Shown here: in pieces, positions 18,809 through 33,500 of the stretch
How the letters are laid out: every line of letters starts with the position of its first letter
Position numbering within the stretch: the stretch's first letter is position 1
The notes under the pieces: generated by a model
Told to the model about the DNA's origin: nothing
Databases searched by the model: none
What the model saw: only the letters and a program-made list of their open reading frames with translations
Origin: Spongilla lacustris
Taxonomy: Eukaryota; Porifera; Demospongiae; Spongillida; Spongillidae
Direction of reading: 5' to 3'
Length of the DNA stretch: 64,000 nucleotides
Assembly (NCBI GenBank): GCA_949361645.1
Contig: OX442431.1
Location: 1,669,122 to 1,733,121 of the forward strand
Translations under genes and position numbers: made by a program

Positions 18809-19450
18809 CTACATGTACACTGACCTAATATCTACTATATATACACTTGTGGTTCTTCCCAGTAAAGCCCTTGCATTCTGGTGCATCAGGGTAATGCCCA
18901 GGCGGCAGTAGATTGAGGCTAACACCTCAGGCCAGAAACGACTCGTCCTGATGGCTAGTTTCTTGGCAACCCTTGAGAGAGCTTCTTGTGCCTCGCTCCA
19001 AATACCCCCATGACCAATGGGACACATATCCAACCTCTCGCTGTACAGGGAATGTCATTTTTGGCATGTTTGTTCTGCTCTCCACAGCTCAGCAGTATAA
19101 CCTGAGGTCATGCTCGCTCCCAATAAAAAGTTAGAGTTGAGCGGATTGATGACCTACCTTCAGATCAAATGCTGCTGAACGTGAGTGAGCCATCAGTTAG
19201 GCACCAACACATCAGCCGGTTGTGTTCTGTCCTTTGTTGAGGTGAGCCCACAACCTCTTTCAATTTCAGGAGCAAGACGAGCCTTACGACAGAAATCTGC
19301 GAAGCCGTCACAAAGGTGGTTGTGCCTTGTGACTACATCCCCACCTGAACGACATATCAGGGCATGGTACCCATGAATGTCCAGGGCTTGGGAGCAGTGT
19401 GGGCAGGCATCTGCATCTGTGGAAAGTGGAAGCCAGCTTTCTCGATGGCT
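18809..19450 (-). pseudogene. Reverse-transcriptase C-terminal tail remnant
   Basis: Minus-strand translation of 19450-19180 gives CPHCSQALDIHGYHALICRS, GGDVVTRHNHLCDGFADFCR and a DRTQPADVLVP motif. A second frame at 19033-18809 gives GHGGIWSEAQEALSRVAKKL and GITLMHQNARALLGR. These motifs are typical of the region after the polymerase domain in RT-bearing elements common in marine invertebrates. Frames are broken and no polymerase core is seen. Confidence 0.6.
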
Positions 19451-20095
19451 GAGGATAACTTGTGCTGATGATCAGAAGCATCTTGTAATTATAGCCTCAG
19501 GCACTATATGTCATATGTGTGAGGGTTCTAATGATAATCATTGGGACGCACTTCATGCCGGAGGAATGTAATGTCTCATTGATATGTTTACCTTGCTAAA
19601 AGCTTGAATCTATATAGTGCTATTGAGCACTCAAGCATTAATTGGTACTGTTACGTGGGTCAGTCACTATACAATTCTCGGAATATAATGACTACTAAGC
19701 AACACCACTGTTTCTATGCCACATACACAGATTACTGATGCACACTATATTCTATGCACTCATGCGCAATACAAAAGAAAGGGAACAAGGGATTCAGTGG
19801 AGATACAATGATTATTCCTATATTTATAAACATAATTGCAATGACGTTCTATACAGTGCTAAATATAGGAATAATCATTGTATCTCCACTGAATCCCTTG
19901 TTCCCCTTTCTTTTTACACCACCATTGCCTTCAAATCCTATGTACCACTAACTTTCTCAGAGAGAATGTTTTTTAATATCTTATTTCATTCATTTTTTTA
20001 AATTAGTGACTACTAGTATATAGGTATACATGTAGTACAATGTAGAAGTAACTGAATATGATTGCTCATTTATGCGTTGTTATTTTTTTACATAG
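19451..20095. other. Intergenic with one strong hairpin
   Basis: No gene seen. It contains the long hairpin listed separately and a segment (19911-19990) shared, inverted, with the ANKFY1 intron at 9540-9606. Confidence 0.6.
19773..19914. repeat. Near-perfect 55-bp stem hairpin
   Basis: Arm 19773-19826 and arm 19860-19914 are almost exact reverse complements (shared core GGGATTCAGTGGAGATACAA), with one extra G, around a spacer of about 33 bases. It may be a MITE or the tip of a foldback. Confidence 0.85.
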
Positions 20096-20097
20096 GA

Positions 20098-21240
<1,143 letters not shown>

Positions 21241-21324
21241 CTGGTATGACACAGGGGCCAATTACAACATAACACTTGCCCTGGTCTCTGTGAATGTATC
21301 CGACTGCACCTTCATTTTCAATAT

Positions 21325-21343
21325 CCCCCCCCCCCCCCCCCCC
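21325..21343 (+). repeat. Poly-C run
   Basis: About 18 C between the integrase relic and the G-rich repeat block. Confidence 0.85.
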
Positions 21344-21360
21344 TCATTACCACACAACCA

Positions 21361-22150
21361 GATGGAGCCCAGCACGGAAGTATCAGCTGCCACACAACCA
21401 GTGGTCAAATTGAGCTCCCAGAATAATGCCAGTGGAGAAACCAGCCCTCGCACTGCAAATGGATTCAGCAACCCCAAAAATTTCAGGGGAGCCATGAACT
21501 ACATGTATATGTACTTGCCCCCACTACCCGTCTTTCAATGAAAGAGGGGCCATTTGGTCCCCTGAAATTGTTGCATGGGGTTACTGACTCCATTTGCAGT
21601 GTGAGGGCTGCCTTCTCCACTGGCATTAAGTGGGGGCCACATTGATCCTCTGGTTGTGTGGCAGCTGGTGCTCCCTTGCTGGTAGTGTGGGGGTCAGGTT
21701 TTGCAGTATTGATTTCACTTGGGTTATTGGTTGGTTCCAAAGGTACGTAGTGTGTGATTGCAGTGAGGGGGAGTGGTAGTTCTTGGCCCCATTGGCCCCT
21801 TGCAGTAAAGGACAGGTAGTGAGAAGAGGGGGGGTGAGGGGGGGAAGAGGGGCAAGGGCTGGCACCAGTGTGTGGTGGGCCTGTTAAGTTGTTCTTGGTA
21901 CATGTCCCCTGACCAATGAGGAGGGTTGGTGGTTGTACTGTCCCATTGGCTGATTGGCCCCTCTTTCATTGAAGGACAGATAGTGGGGGCAAGTACATAT
22001 ACATGTAGTTCATGGTTCCCCTGAAATTTTTGGGGTTGCTGAATCCATTTGCAGTGCGAGGGCTGGTTTCTCCACTGGCATTATTCTGGGAGCTCAATTT
22101 GACCACTGGTTGTGTGGCAGCTGATACTTCCGTGCTGGGCTCCACTGGTG
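21361..22150. repeat. Inverted repeat at the edge of the G-rich block
   Basis: Segment 21361-21545 is the reverse complement of about 21960-22145 (shared GGAGCTCAATTTGACCACTG and TTTTTGGGGTTGCTGAATCC), enclosing about 415 bp. Confidence 0.85.
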
Positions 22151-25100
22151 TGGGCTGCTGTTTGGACTTGCAGTGTGTACTGGTAGAGGGTCTAGTGGCT
22201 CCGTTTGAAGTGAGCAGAGAGGGGCTGGTGGTTCTACTGTGCGGAGCTGGCCCTACAGGACCTTGTTTGTGTGGGGGCTGCTGACTCAACTTGGGGTGGC
22301 GTCTTGACTGACTTTGTGGAGGCTACCCCATTAGCCCTGGGTAGCTGAGGGTGTTCTGTAAGAATGGTTCCATGGGCTTCTGACTGCGGCTATTAAGTTC
22401 AATTGCAGTGTAGACTTTACAGGTTCCACTGCTATTGCTCATGAGCTTGCGGTGAGGGGGCTGGTTTGTCTACTATGTGGGGGGTCGGGGGGTCTCAGCT
22501 GACTCAACTTGCATTGAACGAAGGGGGGGGGGTTGGCCCCTGGGTGTGGGGCCTGTTAAGTCCACTTGAGGAGTGAGGGCTAATGGTTGATCTGTTAGTG
22601 AGGTGATCACGTGTTGTTGGTACATGTAGTTCATGGCTCCCCTGAAATGGTTGGGGATGCTGATTCCATTTGCAGCCTGAGGGCTGGCATCTCCACTGGC
22701 ATTATTGTGGGGCTACATCCCTGCTGTCAGTGTGGGGGTCTGATGATCTGTCTGTGAGAGGGCTGGTGTCTCCACTGGCATTGTGGACGCTAGCTCCATT
22801 GACCAGGTTAGCTGGTGGCTCCCTTATTGGAATTATGGGGCCTATTAATTCCCCTTGTTGGCTCCACTATTTGGAATGTGAGGCTATTATTAATAATTTA
22901 AATTGCAGCATGGGGCTTAATGGTTCCAAAGGTATATAGTGTGCACTTGCAGTAAGGAGGCTTGTGGTTCTGCTGTGTGGGGATGGCCTCTTTGGCCCCA
23001 GGGCTGCTGAGGGAACTTGCAGTGAAGGGCCTAGCCCCATTAGCCCTTGGCTATGTGGGGGTGGGGCTGGTGGCCCTTTTGGTAATTTAGGGGGTGCTCA
23101 CTCCCTGTCACTAACACAACCACCATCGTCAGTGTTACGACCGCCATCATCCTTGACCAATGTATCTTGAACCAGGGTCAATGAGCATTATTATGGGGGC
23201 CCCATTGACCCTCCTGCTGGCAGTGAACGGTCTAATAACACCATATGTGGAAGGGCTGGTGGCTCCACTGGTTGTGCAGCGCTTTTGACTGGACTTGCAG
23301 TGTGAGGTTATTATGTTCAATTGCAGCTTGGGAGTTAATGGTTCCATTGGCTTGCTATGAGGATGGCTGGTAGTTGTACTGTGTGGGGATGGTCCCATTA
23401 GCCCCCTCGTTCAGTGAAGGACAGGTAGTGGGAGGGGGTGTTGTGGGGACTGCTAAGTAATAAGTTCACTTGCTGTGAGGGCTAAACGTTCCACTGGTTC
23501 CATTGGTGGGGCATGTGTGATTCCAAATGTTGGTACATGTGCCTACATGCACATGTCCCCTGAAATTGTTGGGGCTACCGACTCAATTTACAGTCTGAGG
23601 GCTGCCTTCTCCACTGGCATTAAGTGGGGGCCACATTGATCCTCTGGTTGTGTGGCAGCTGGTGCTCCCTTGCTGGTAGTGTGGGGGTCAGGTTTTGCAG
23701 TATTGAGTTCACTTGCAGTATGGGGGTTAATGGTTGGTTCCAAAGGTAGTGTGTGATTGCAGTGATGCGGAGTGGTAGTTCTTGGCCCCATTGGCCCATG
23801 GACTGCTGACACAACTTGCAGTGAAGGACAGGTAGTGAGCAGAGGGGGGCTTAGAGGGGGGAGGGGCGAGGGCTGGCACCAGTGTGTGGTGGGCCGGTTA
23901 AGTCCACTTGCATTGAGTGATAATGGTTCAACTGGTAGTGACAGCATGTGTTCTTGGTACATGTCCCCTGACCAATGAAGAGGGTTGGTGGTTGTACTGT
24001 CCCATTGGCTGATTGGCCCCTCTTTCATTGTATAGGACAGGTAGTGGGGGGGGGGGGGGGGGGAGGGGGGGGGACTGCTACGTATTAACTATGAGGACTT
24101 AAAGTTCCACTTGTGTTTGATGGGCCTTTGGGGTTTCTTTGGTACATGCAAGTACATTTACATGTAGTTCATGGCTCCCCTGAAATTTTTGGGGTTGCTG
24201 AATCCATTTGCAGTGCGAGGGCTGGTTTCTCCACTGGCATTATTATGGGGGCTCAATTGACCACTGGTTGTGTGGCAGCTGGTACTTCCTTGCTGGGCTC
24301 CATCTGTGAGAGGGCTCCACTGGTGTGGCCTGCTGTCTGGACTTCCAGTGTGTACTGGTAGAGGGTCTAGTGGCTCTATTTGAAGTGAGCAGAGAGGGGC
24401 TGGTGGTTGTATTGTGTGGGGCAGGCCCTATTGGCCCTTGTTTGTGTAGGGGCTGCTGACTCATCTTGGGGTGGCATCTTCACTGACTTTGTGGAGGCTA
24501 CCCCATTGGCCCTGGGTAGCTGAGGGTGTTCTGTAAGAATGGTTCCATGGGCTGCTGACTGCTGTGTGAGGCTTTATTAAGTTCAGTTCCAGTGTAGACT
24601 TTACAGGTTCCGCTGCTATTGTTCATGAGCTTGCGGTGAGGGGGCTGGTGGTTCTACTGTGTGGGGATCCCAGCTGACTCAACTTGCATTGAAGGAAAGG
24701 TAGTGAGGGGGGGGGGGGGGGGGGGGGGGGGGTTGGCCCCAGTGAGTGGGACCTGTTAAGACCACTTGCGGAGTGAGGGCTAATGGTTGATCTGGTAGTG
24801 AGGTCATCACGTGTTGTTGGTACATGTAGTTCATGGCTCCCCTGAAATTGTTGGGGATGCTGATTCCATTTGCAGCCTGAGGGCTGGCATCTCCATTGGC
24901 ATTATTCTGGGGGCCACATCCCTCCTGGCAGTGTGGGGGTCAGGTGATCTATTTGTGAGAGGGCTGGTGTCTCCACTGGCATTGTGGATGCTAGCTCCAT
25001 TGGCCAGGTTAGCTGGTGGCTCCCTTGCTGGAATTATGGGGCCTGTTAATTCCACTTGTTGGCTCCATATTTGGAATGTGAGGCTATTTAAATTGCAGCA

Positions 25101-25310
25101 TGGGGCTTAATGGTTCCAAAGGTATACAGTGTGCACTTGCAGTGAGGGGGCTTGTGGTTCTGTAGTGTGGGGATGGCCTCTTTGGCCCCAGGGCTGCTGA
25201 GCGAACTTGCAGTGAAGGGCCTAGCCCCATTAGCCCCTGCCTATGTGGGGGTGGGGCTGGTGGCTATTTTGGTAATTTAGGGGCTGCTCACTCCCTATCA
25301 CTAACACAAC
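21546..25310. repeat. Degenerate G-rich repeat block with a tandem duplication of about 2.1 kb
   Basis: Built of short variants of GGCTGGTGGTTCTACTGTGT and CTCCACTGGCATTATT. The half starting at 21546 recurs from about 23556 in the same orientation. Matched landmarks are offset by 2004 bp (21621/23625), about 2158 bp (22054/24212) and 2200 bp (22619/24819). Open frames are Thr/Pro-rich by composition. No gene is recognised. Confidence 0.85.
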
Positions 25311-25559
25311 ATTATCGTCAGTGGTACGACCGCCATCACTACCTTTCTCAATCTCTCCATCCTCGTCCAATGTATCTTGAATATCGATCGTCGTATTCGT
25401 ACAGTTCTAACTCATCCGCCGACTGATTCAGTGAAACTCGACGAGCTCGCGTTCACTCGTGTTATACGTCACCATATCGTTTATCTACACCGAAAAACAA
25501 CCGTAAGTCTATACTAACAAGCACTACAATTCAGCCACCCGTTTGTTTGGTGACCTTAT
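25311..25559. other. Spacer between repeat blocks
   Basis: Unique CG-containing sequence (TCGATCGTCGTATTCG near 25385), without a recognisable gene. Confidence 0.5.
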
Positions 25560-26009
25560 AGGTGTGGTTATCACGCCCTATAGGAATAGTTGAATATTCA
25601 TGCACTCCGGAGAATGGAAACTGTTCCGTGCACATATAAAGGCGCGATTCGAGCGGGAAACGTGTACTTACTTTGCACAGCTGTTTCTCCGTAACGGATG
25701 GCATGAAAATTAACGAACAGAACAAATCAATAGGTATAGGACCTCCCTACCTACAAACCGAATTTGAAGCGATTTGATTACTCCTACCGAAAGTTATGGT
25801 GGGTTTGAACCCGGTGGGGTATCGGACGTTGCAATACTGGCACGGAGTAAGTGCAAGACCCCAAAATATGTTTTAGCATAGAGAAATGGTGTAGTATGAA
25901 GTGCTGAAAATAGGAAGTCAAGAGCTCAAACTGTGTGGAAGATATAGCGCTTTGAATTGGATGTTATATATATAAATTCACAAGCATCAAAATCGCATAG
26001 AATGTCCGA
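25560..26009. mobile_element. Single foldback arm of the same family
   Basis: Runs in the orientation of the right half of the small element at 10.6-11.3 kb: the tract from GATTTGATTACTCCTACCGA to GCATCAAAATCG is shared. It abuts the left tip of the 9.1-kb palindrome, giving two family ends tail to tail. Confidence 0.82.
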
Positions 26010-27479
26010 TGGGACAGTTTCCGAGAAAATTGCGGGTATATATACATGTATAATGTTATAAAAATGCTTCTCGTTTGAATCGCTATATCTTCCGAACGGT
26101 TAAAGCTATCAACTTCCTATTTTCAGCACTTTATACTACACCATTTCCCTATGACAAAATACATTTTGGAGTCTTACACTTGCTCCATGCCAGTATTGTA
26201 ACGTTCGATACCTCGCCGGGTTCAAACCCGCCATAACTTTCTGTACGAGCAATCAAATCGCTTCAAATTCGGTTTGTAGGTAGAAAGGTCATATACCTAT
26301 CGATTTGTTCTGTTCGTTAATTTTTATGTCATCCGTTACGGAGATACAGCGGTGCAAAGTTGGTACACTTTTCCCGCTCGAATCGCGCCGTTGTACGTAC
26401 GCGAACCGCTTCCATTCACCGAAGACATGAATATTCAACTACATCCTGTGGGCTGGGACATTTATAACGACCACCCCACCCACTACCATAGTCTGGGGAC
26501 CTAGCTGAATTGTTTCCTGCAGAAGAAGCTTTGCGCTTCAAGTTTTAGACGTTGACTTGAGCGTATGATTTCGAACGGTGCGAAGACGACAAGATATAAG
26601 ATCAATCCGACGAAGTAGTTTGAGAGCGGTAGCGATTGAAGGCAGATGATATAGCTGTGGAGCAGGCAGACGAGTATTGGATCCCAGAGTGGACAGCTGT
26701 GGAGTATGGCAGATAGCTGCGGAGCAAACAGTGGAGTAACTGCATGTGACCAGTACGTGGAGTGGACTTTACGGCAGACAGCAGTGGAATGAGCACTACA
26801 GCAGACGAAACCTAAGGCAGGCAGGCAGGCAGGCAGGCAGCTATGTAATGGACCCCAAAAGGAAAAGTTCATAACTATACTATCAACAAAGCCAGGCACA
26901 GCTGTGGAATGGATTCCACAGTGGAATCCAGAGTGCAGTAACCAGCTGTAGAGATGGCAGGCAGATAGGTGTGTCCAGAAGACAGTGGAACAACTACCAA
27001 CTAGTGTGGAGTGGACCATATAGTAGACAATACATGTAGGTAGTGGACCCTACGGCAGACATCAACACTGTACTGTATGGTAAGGACTCTACTGCAGACA
27101 TTTATACTGTATTGAGTGGACCCTACTGAGTGGACACTGCGGCAGACAACGGAATGGATCATATGGCAGGCAGACAACTGTAGATCGGACCATATGGTAG
27201 AACCTCACAGCAGTGGACACTGACAGCTGAGAAGCAGGCAGACAAGTATCTAACTTTGCAAGCAGTTGTGGAGTGCACTCTATAGCTATTCCTTACAGTG
27301 ATCAGTGTCAACCATGATGTGGTTTTGAATGGGCGCTACCCCTGTGCTAAGCCCTACTACTATTCCTTACAGTGAACCTAGTCAGCCATGAAGTGGACCC
27401 TCGTATTACTCAACTCCACCCTACCCCGTACTATTCAGTGGACTCCACCCTACGCCCGCCCCCCCCCCCCCCCCCACAA

Positions 27480-29930
27480 CTATTCCTTACAGCAAACACA
27501 GTGTCAGCCATGGAGTGGACCTTCATTTTAGTGGGACTCCATCGAATCCCTTGTGCTGCACCCTACAGCTATTCCTTACGGAGATCACCTTTTGAATGGA
27601 ATCCACCCTACTCTGTACGATTGAGTGGACTCCACCCTACCCCCTGTGCTATGCCCCACAACTATTCCTTACAGCAAACAGTGTCAACCATGGAGTGGGC
27701 TCTCTCATTAATGCACTCCAACCTACTCTGTACGATTGAGTGGAATCCACCCTACCCTCTGTGCTACGCCCCACAACTATTCCATACAGCGAACAGTGTC
27801 AACCATGGAGTGGGCCCTCTTATTAATACACTCCACGCTACTCTGTACGATTGAGTGGACTTCACCCTACCTTCTGTGCTAAGCCCAGCGAACAGTGTCA
27901 ACCATGGAGTGGGCCTTCTTTTTAATGGAATCCACCCTACTCTGTACGATTGAGTGGACTCCACCAAACTCCCTATGCTGCGCCCTACAACTATTCCTTA
28001 CGGAGATCAACTTTTGAATGGACTCTACCCTACTCTGTACGATTGATATGACTCCACCCTACCCTCTGTGCTACACCCTACAACTATTTCTTACAGCGAA
28101 CGGAGTGGGCTCTCTTATTAATGCACTCTACCCTACTCTGTACAATTGAGTGGACTCCACCAAACCCCCTGTGCTACGCCCTACAACTATTCCTTACGGA
28201 GATCACCTTTTGAATGGACTCTACCCTACTCTGTACGATTGAGTGGACTCCACCCTACCCCCTGTGCTACGCCCTACAACTATTCCTTACAGCGAACACT
28301 GTCAACCATGTAGTGGGCCCTCTTATTAATGCACTCCACCCTACTCTGTACGATTGATTGGACTCCACCCTACCCCCTGTGCTACGCCCTACAACTATTC
28401 CTTACAGCAAACAGTGTCAACCATGGTGTGGGCTCTCTCATTAATGCACTCCAACCTACTCTGTACGATTGAGTGGGCTTAACCCTACCCTCTGTGCTAC
28501 ACCCTACAACTATTTCTTACAGCGAACGGAGTGGGCCCTCTTATTAATACACTCTACCCTACTCTTTACTATTCAGTGGACTCCACCCTACCCCCTGTGT
28601 TACGCCCTGCAACTATTCCATACAGCGAACAGTGTCAACCATGGAGTGGGCCCTCTTATTAATACACTCCACGCTACTCTGTACGATTGACTGGACTCCA
28701 CCCTACCCTCTGTGCTAAGCCCAGCGAACAGTGTTAACCATGGAGTGGGCCTTCTTTTTAATGGAATCCACCCTACCCTGTAGAATTGAATGGACTCCAC
28801 CCTACCCCCTGTGCTACGCCCTACAACTATTCCATACTGCGAATAGTGTCAACCATGGTGTGGGCTCTCTCATTACTGCACTCCAACCTACACTGTACGA
28901 TTGAGTGGACTCCACCCTACCCCCTGTGCTACGCCCTACAACTATTTCTTACAGCGAACAATGTCAACAATGGTGTGGGCTCTCTTATTAAAGCACTCCA
29001 CCCTACTCTGTACGATTGAGTGTAGTCCACCCTACCCTCTGTGTACGCCCTACAACTATTTCTTACAGCAAACAGTGTCAACCATGGAGTGGGCCCTCTT
29101 ATTAATGCAGTCTATCCTACTATGTACAATTGAGGGGACTCCACCCTATACCCCCTGTTTTACACCCTACAACTATTCCTTACGAGATCTCCGTTTGAAT
29201 GGACTCCACCCTACACTGTACGATCGAGTGGACTCCACCCTACTTCTGTGCTACGCCCAGCGAACAGTGTCAACCATGGAGTGGGCCCTCTTATTAAAGC
29301 ACTCCACCCTACTCTGTACGATTGAGTGGAGTCCACCCTACCCTCTGTGTACGCCCTACAACTATTTCTTACAGCAAACAGTGTCAACCATGGAGTGGGC
29401 CCTCTTATTAATGCACTCTATCCTACTCTGTACAAATGAGTGGACTCCACCCTATACCCCCTGTTTTACACCCTACAACTATTCCTTACGAGATCTCCTT
29501 TTGAATGGACTCCACCCTACTCTGTACGATTGAGTGGACTCCACCCTACTTCTGTGCTATGCCCAGCGAACAGTGTCAACCATGGAGTGGGCCCTCTTAT
29601 TAATGCACTCCACCCTACTCTGTACGATTGGACTCCACCCTACACTCTGTGCTACACCCTACAACTATTTCTTACAGAGATCACCTTTTGAATGGACTCC
29701 ACCCTACCCTGTACTATTCAGTGGACTCCGTCCTAGTACCCTACCCCCCCCCTGTATTGCTTATAGCGAACAATGTCAGCCATGGATTGGACCCTCTTAT
29801 TAATGGACTGCACCCTAGGTCCTGTACCTACCCCTTACAGCGAACAAAGTCAGCCATGAAGTGGACTCGTATTTTAGTGGACTCCATCCTACCTTGTGCT
29901 GGTCTTACAGCTACTCCTTAATGATCGCCT
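27480..29930 (+). repeat. Left-arm tandem array, unit of roughly 100-160 bp
   Basis: Units contain AACAGTGTCAACCATGGAGT, CTCTTATTAATGCACTCCA, CTCTGTACGATTGAGTGGAC and CTGTGCTACGCCCTACAACT in varying combinations and lengths. GTGGACTCCAC is itself nearly palindromic. Confidence 0.93.
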
Positions 29931-30290
29931 GAACACTTTTGTTGAACCTTATGCTAAGACTGCTACATGTACATGAGTATGTCAAGTTTGCATATGATAT
30001 ACATACGTGTAGCTATTGGTTATCGTATTGGTGTTCACTGGTACATGAGCCAGGTAGTATGGTAGTTGCCTTAAAACATATATGAACCTTACTAGCCCTG
30101 TCAGACCAACAAAGATCAGAGATAGGGCTAGTAATGATATTCACCGTTAGTACAACAGCTCCGCTTAGTGGTGAATGTCATTACTAGCCCTATCTTTATG
30201 ATCTTGGTTAGTCTGGCTATGGGGTACCTACCAAAACTTTATCATAAGCTTAGCAGTCATACATACATGTACAACAAGGTTCAACAAAGG
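29931..30290. repeat. Central hairpin of the giant palindrome
   Basis: GAACCTTATGCTAAGACTGC near 29945 faces its complement near 30245-30280, and ACTAGCCCTGTCAGACCAA at about 30092 faces its complement ending about 30222. The loop is around 30140-30163. Confidence 0.85.
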
Positions 30291-30599
30291 TAGGGCACAG
30301 CATAGAAGTCTACATGTAGGTTCCACTCCATAGTGAGGGGTCTCTACTATTAGGTCCACTCCATACTTGTCTGCAGTCTTTTGGACATACCTCTCTGTGG
30401 AGTCCATTCCATAGCTCTGCATTTTGGTGACAAATGTTTCTGCAGTCATGTTTTCCACCGTATCATTCACTTCATAGCTGTCTGCCATAGGGTCTACTCG
30501 GTACAGTAGATGTCGTTCCAAGCTAAACACAACCACCTCACCCTTGCCATCCTGCTACATGTATACATCTATGACCACACACCTTTGCCAGCCTGCACC

Positions 30600-33500
30600 A
30601 AGCTGAACATTGCAGTTGATAGGGTGGAGTCCACTCAATAGCTCTGAGAGTCCACTCAAATGAGGGTCCACTCCACGACTGACCTTGTTCGCTGTAAGCA
30701 ATACAGGGGAGTAGGATGGAGTCCCCTCAATCGTACAGGGTAGGGTGGAGTGCATTAATAAGAGGGCCCACTCCATGGTTGACAGTGTTCGCTGTTACAA
30801 AGAATAGTTGTAGAGCGTGTAGCACAGGCCCAGGGGGTAGGGTGGAGTCCACTCAATCGCACAGAGTAGGGTGGAGTGCATTAATAAGAGGGCCCACTCC
30901 ATGGTTGACAGTGTTCGATGTTACAAAGAATAGTTGTAGAGCGTGTAGCACAGGCCCAGGGGGTAGGGTGGAGTCCACTCAATCGCACAGAGTAGGGTGG
31001 AGTGCATTAATAAGAGAGCCCACTCCATGGTTGACAGTGTTCGCTGTTACAAAGAATAGTTGTAGAGCGTGTAGCACAGGCCCAGGGGGTAGGGTGGAGT
31101 CCACTCAATCGCACAGGGTAGGGTGGAGTGCATTAATAAGAAGGCCCACTCCATGGTTGACGCTGTTCGCTGCAAGGAATAGTTGTAGGGCATAGCACAG
31201 AGGGTAGGGTGGAGTCCACTCAATCGTACAGAGTAGGTTGGAGTGCATTAATGAGAGAGCCCACACCATGATTGACACTGTTCACTGTAAGGAATAGTTG
31301 TAGGGCGTAGCACAGAGGGTAGGGTGGAGTCCACTTAATCGTACAGAGTAGGTTGGAGTGAATTAATGAGAGAGCCCACACCATGGTTGACACTGTTCAC
31401 TGTAAGGAATAGTTGTAGGGCGTAGCACAGAGGGTAGGGTGGAGTCCACTCAATCGTACAGAGTAGGTTGGAGTGAATTAATGAGAGAGCCCACACCATG
31501 GTTGACACTGTTCACTGTAAGAAATAGTTGTAGGGAGTAGCACAGGGGGAAGGGTGGAGTCCACTCAATCGTACAGAGTAGGGTTGATTCCATTAAAAAG
31601 AAGGCCCACTCCATGGTTAACACTGTTCGCTGGGCTTAGCACAGAGGGTAGGGTGGAGTCCAGTCAATCGTACAGAGTAGCGTGGAGTGTATTAATAAGA
31701 GGGCCCACTCCATGGTTGACACTGTTCGCTGTATGGAATAGTTGTAGGGCGTAGCACAGGGGGTAGGGTGGAGTCCACTCAATCGTACAGAGTAGGGTAG
31801 AGTGCATTAATAAGAGGGCCCACTCCGTTCGCTGTAAGAAATAGTTGTAGGGTGTAGCACAGAGGGTAGGGTTAAGTCCACTCAATCGTACAGAGTAGGT
31901 TGGAGTGTATTAATAAGAGGGCCCACTCTATGGTTGACACTGTTCGCTGTATGAAATAGTTGTAGGGCGTAGCACAGAGGGTAGGGTGGAGTCCAATCAA
32001 TCGTACAGAGTAGGGTGGAGTGCATTAATAAGAGGGCCCACTACATGGTTGACAGTGTTCGCTGTAAGGAATAGTTGTAGGGCGTAGCACAGGGGGTAGG
32101 GTGGAGTCCACTCAATCGTACAGAGTAGGGTAGAGTCCATTCAAAAGGTGATCTCCGTAAGGAATAGTTGTAGGGCGTAGCACAGGGGGTTTGTTGGAGT
32201 CCACTCAATCGTACAGAGTAGGGTAGAGTGCATTAATAAGAGAGCCCACTCCGTTCGCTGTAAGAAATAGTTGTAGGGTGTAGCACAGAGGGTAGGGTGG
32301 AGTCCAATCATTCGTACAGAGTAGGATAGAGTCCATTCAAATGGTGATCTCCGTAAGGAATAGTTGTAGGGCGTAGCACAGGGGGTTTGGTGGAGTCCAC
32401 TCAATCGTATAGAGTAGGGTAGAGTGCATTAATAAGAGAGCCCACTCCGTTCGCTATAAGAAATAGTTGTAGGGTGTAGCACAGAGGGTAGGGTGAAGTC
32501 CACTCAATCGTACAGAGTAGCGTGGAGTGTATTAATGAGAGAGCCCACACCATGGTTGACACTGTTCACTGTGAGAAATAGTTGTAGGGTGTAGCACAGT
32601 GTAGGGTGGAGTCCACTCAATCGTACAGAGTAGGTTGGAGTGCATTAATGAGAGAGCCCACACCATGGTTGACACTGTTCGCTGTAAGGAATAGTGGCGT
32701 AGCACAGGGGGTAGGGTGGAGTCCACTCAATCGTACAGAGTAGGTTGGAGACGAAAGTTTTCCACTCCAACGTTTCTTCTTACAAGGGTGGAGTCCACTC
32801 AATCGTACAGAGTAGGGTAGAGTGCATTAATAAGAGAGCCCACTCCGCTCGCTGTAAGAAATAGTTGTAGGGTGTAGCACAGAGGGTAGGGTGGAGTCCA
32901 ATCATTCGTACAGAGTAGGGTAGAGTCCATTCAAATGGTGATCTCCGTAAGGAATAGTTGTAGGGCGTAGCACAGGGGGTTTGGTGGAGTCCACTCAATC
33001 GTATAGAGTAGGGTGGATTCCATTAAAAAGAAGGCCCACTCCATGGTTGACACTGTTCGCTGGGCTTAGCACAGAAGGTAGGGTGGAGTCCACTCAATCG
33101 TACAGAGTACTTAGCGTGGAGTGTATTAATAAGAGGGCCCACTCCATGGTTGACACTGTTCGCTGAATGGAATAGTTGTAGGGCGTAGCACAGAGGGTAG
33201 GGTGGAGTCCAATCAATCGTACAGAGTAGTTTGGAGTGCATTAATGAGAGAGCCCACACCATGGTTGACACTGTTCACTGTAAGAAATAGTTGTAGGGTG
33301 TAGCACAGAGGGTAGGGTGGAGTCCACTCAATCGTACAGAGTAGGTTGGAGTGCATTAATGAGAGAGCCCACACTGTTCGCTGTAAGGAATAGTGGCGTA
33401 GCACAGGGGGTAGGGTGGAGTCCACTCAATCGTACAGAGTAGGTTGGAGACGAAAGTTTTCCACTCCAACGTTTCTTCTTACAAGGGTGGAGTCCACTCA

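Noticed and set aside
21262..25110. Thr/Pro-rich mucin-like minus-strand frames in the G-rich block
   Set aside because: Frames shift from unit to unit and the duplicated halves do not preserve the same frame, so selection for a protein is unlikely.
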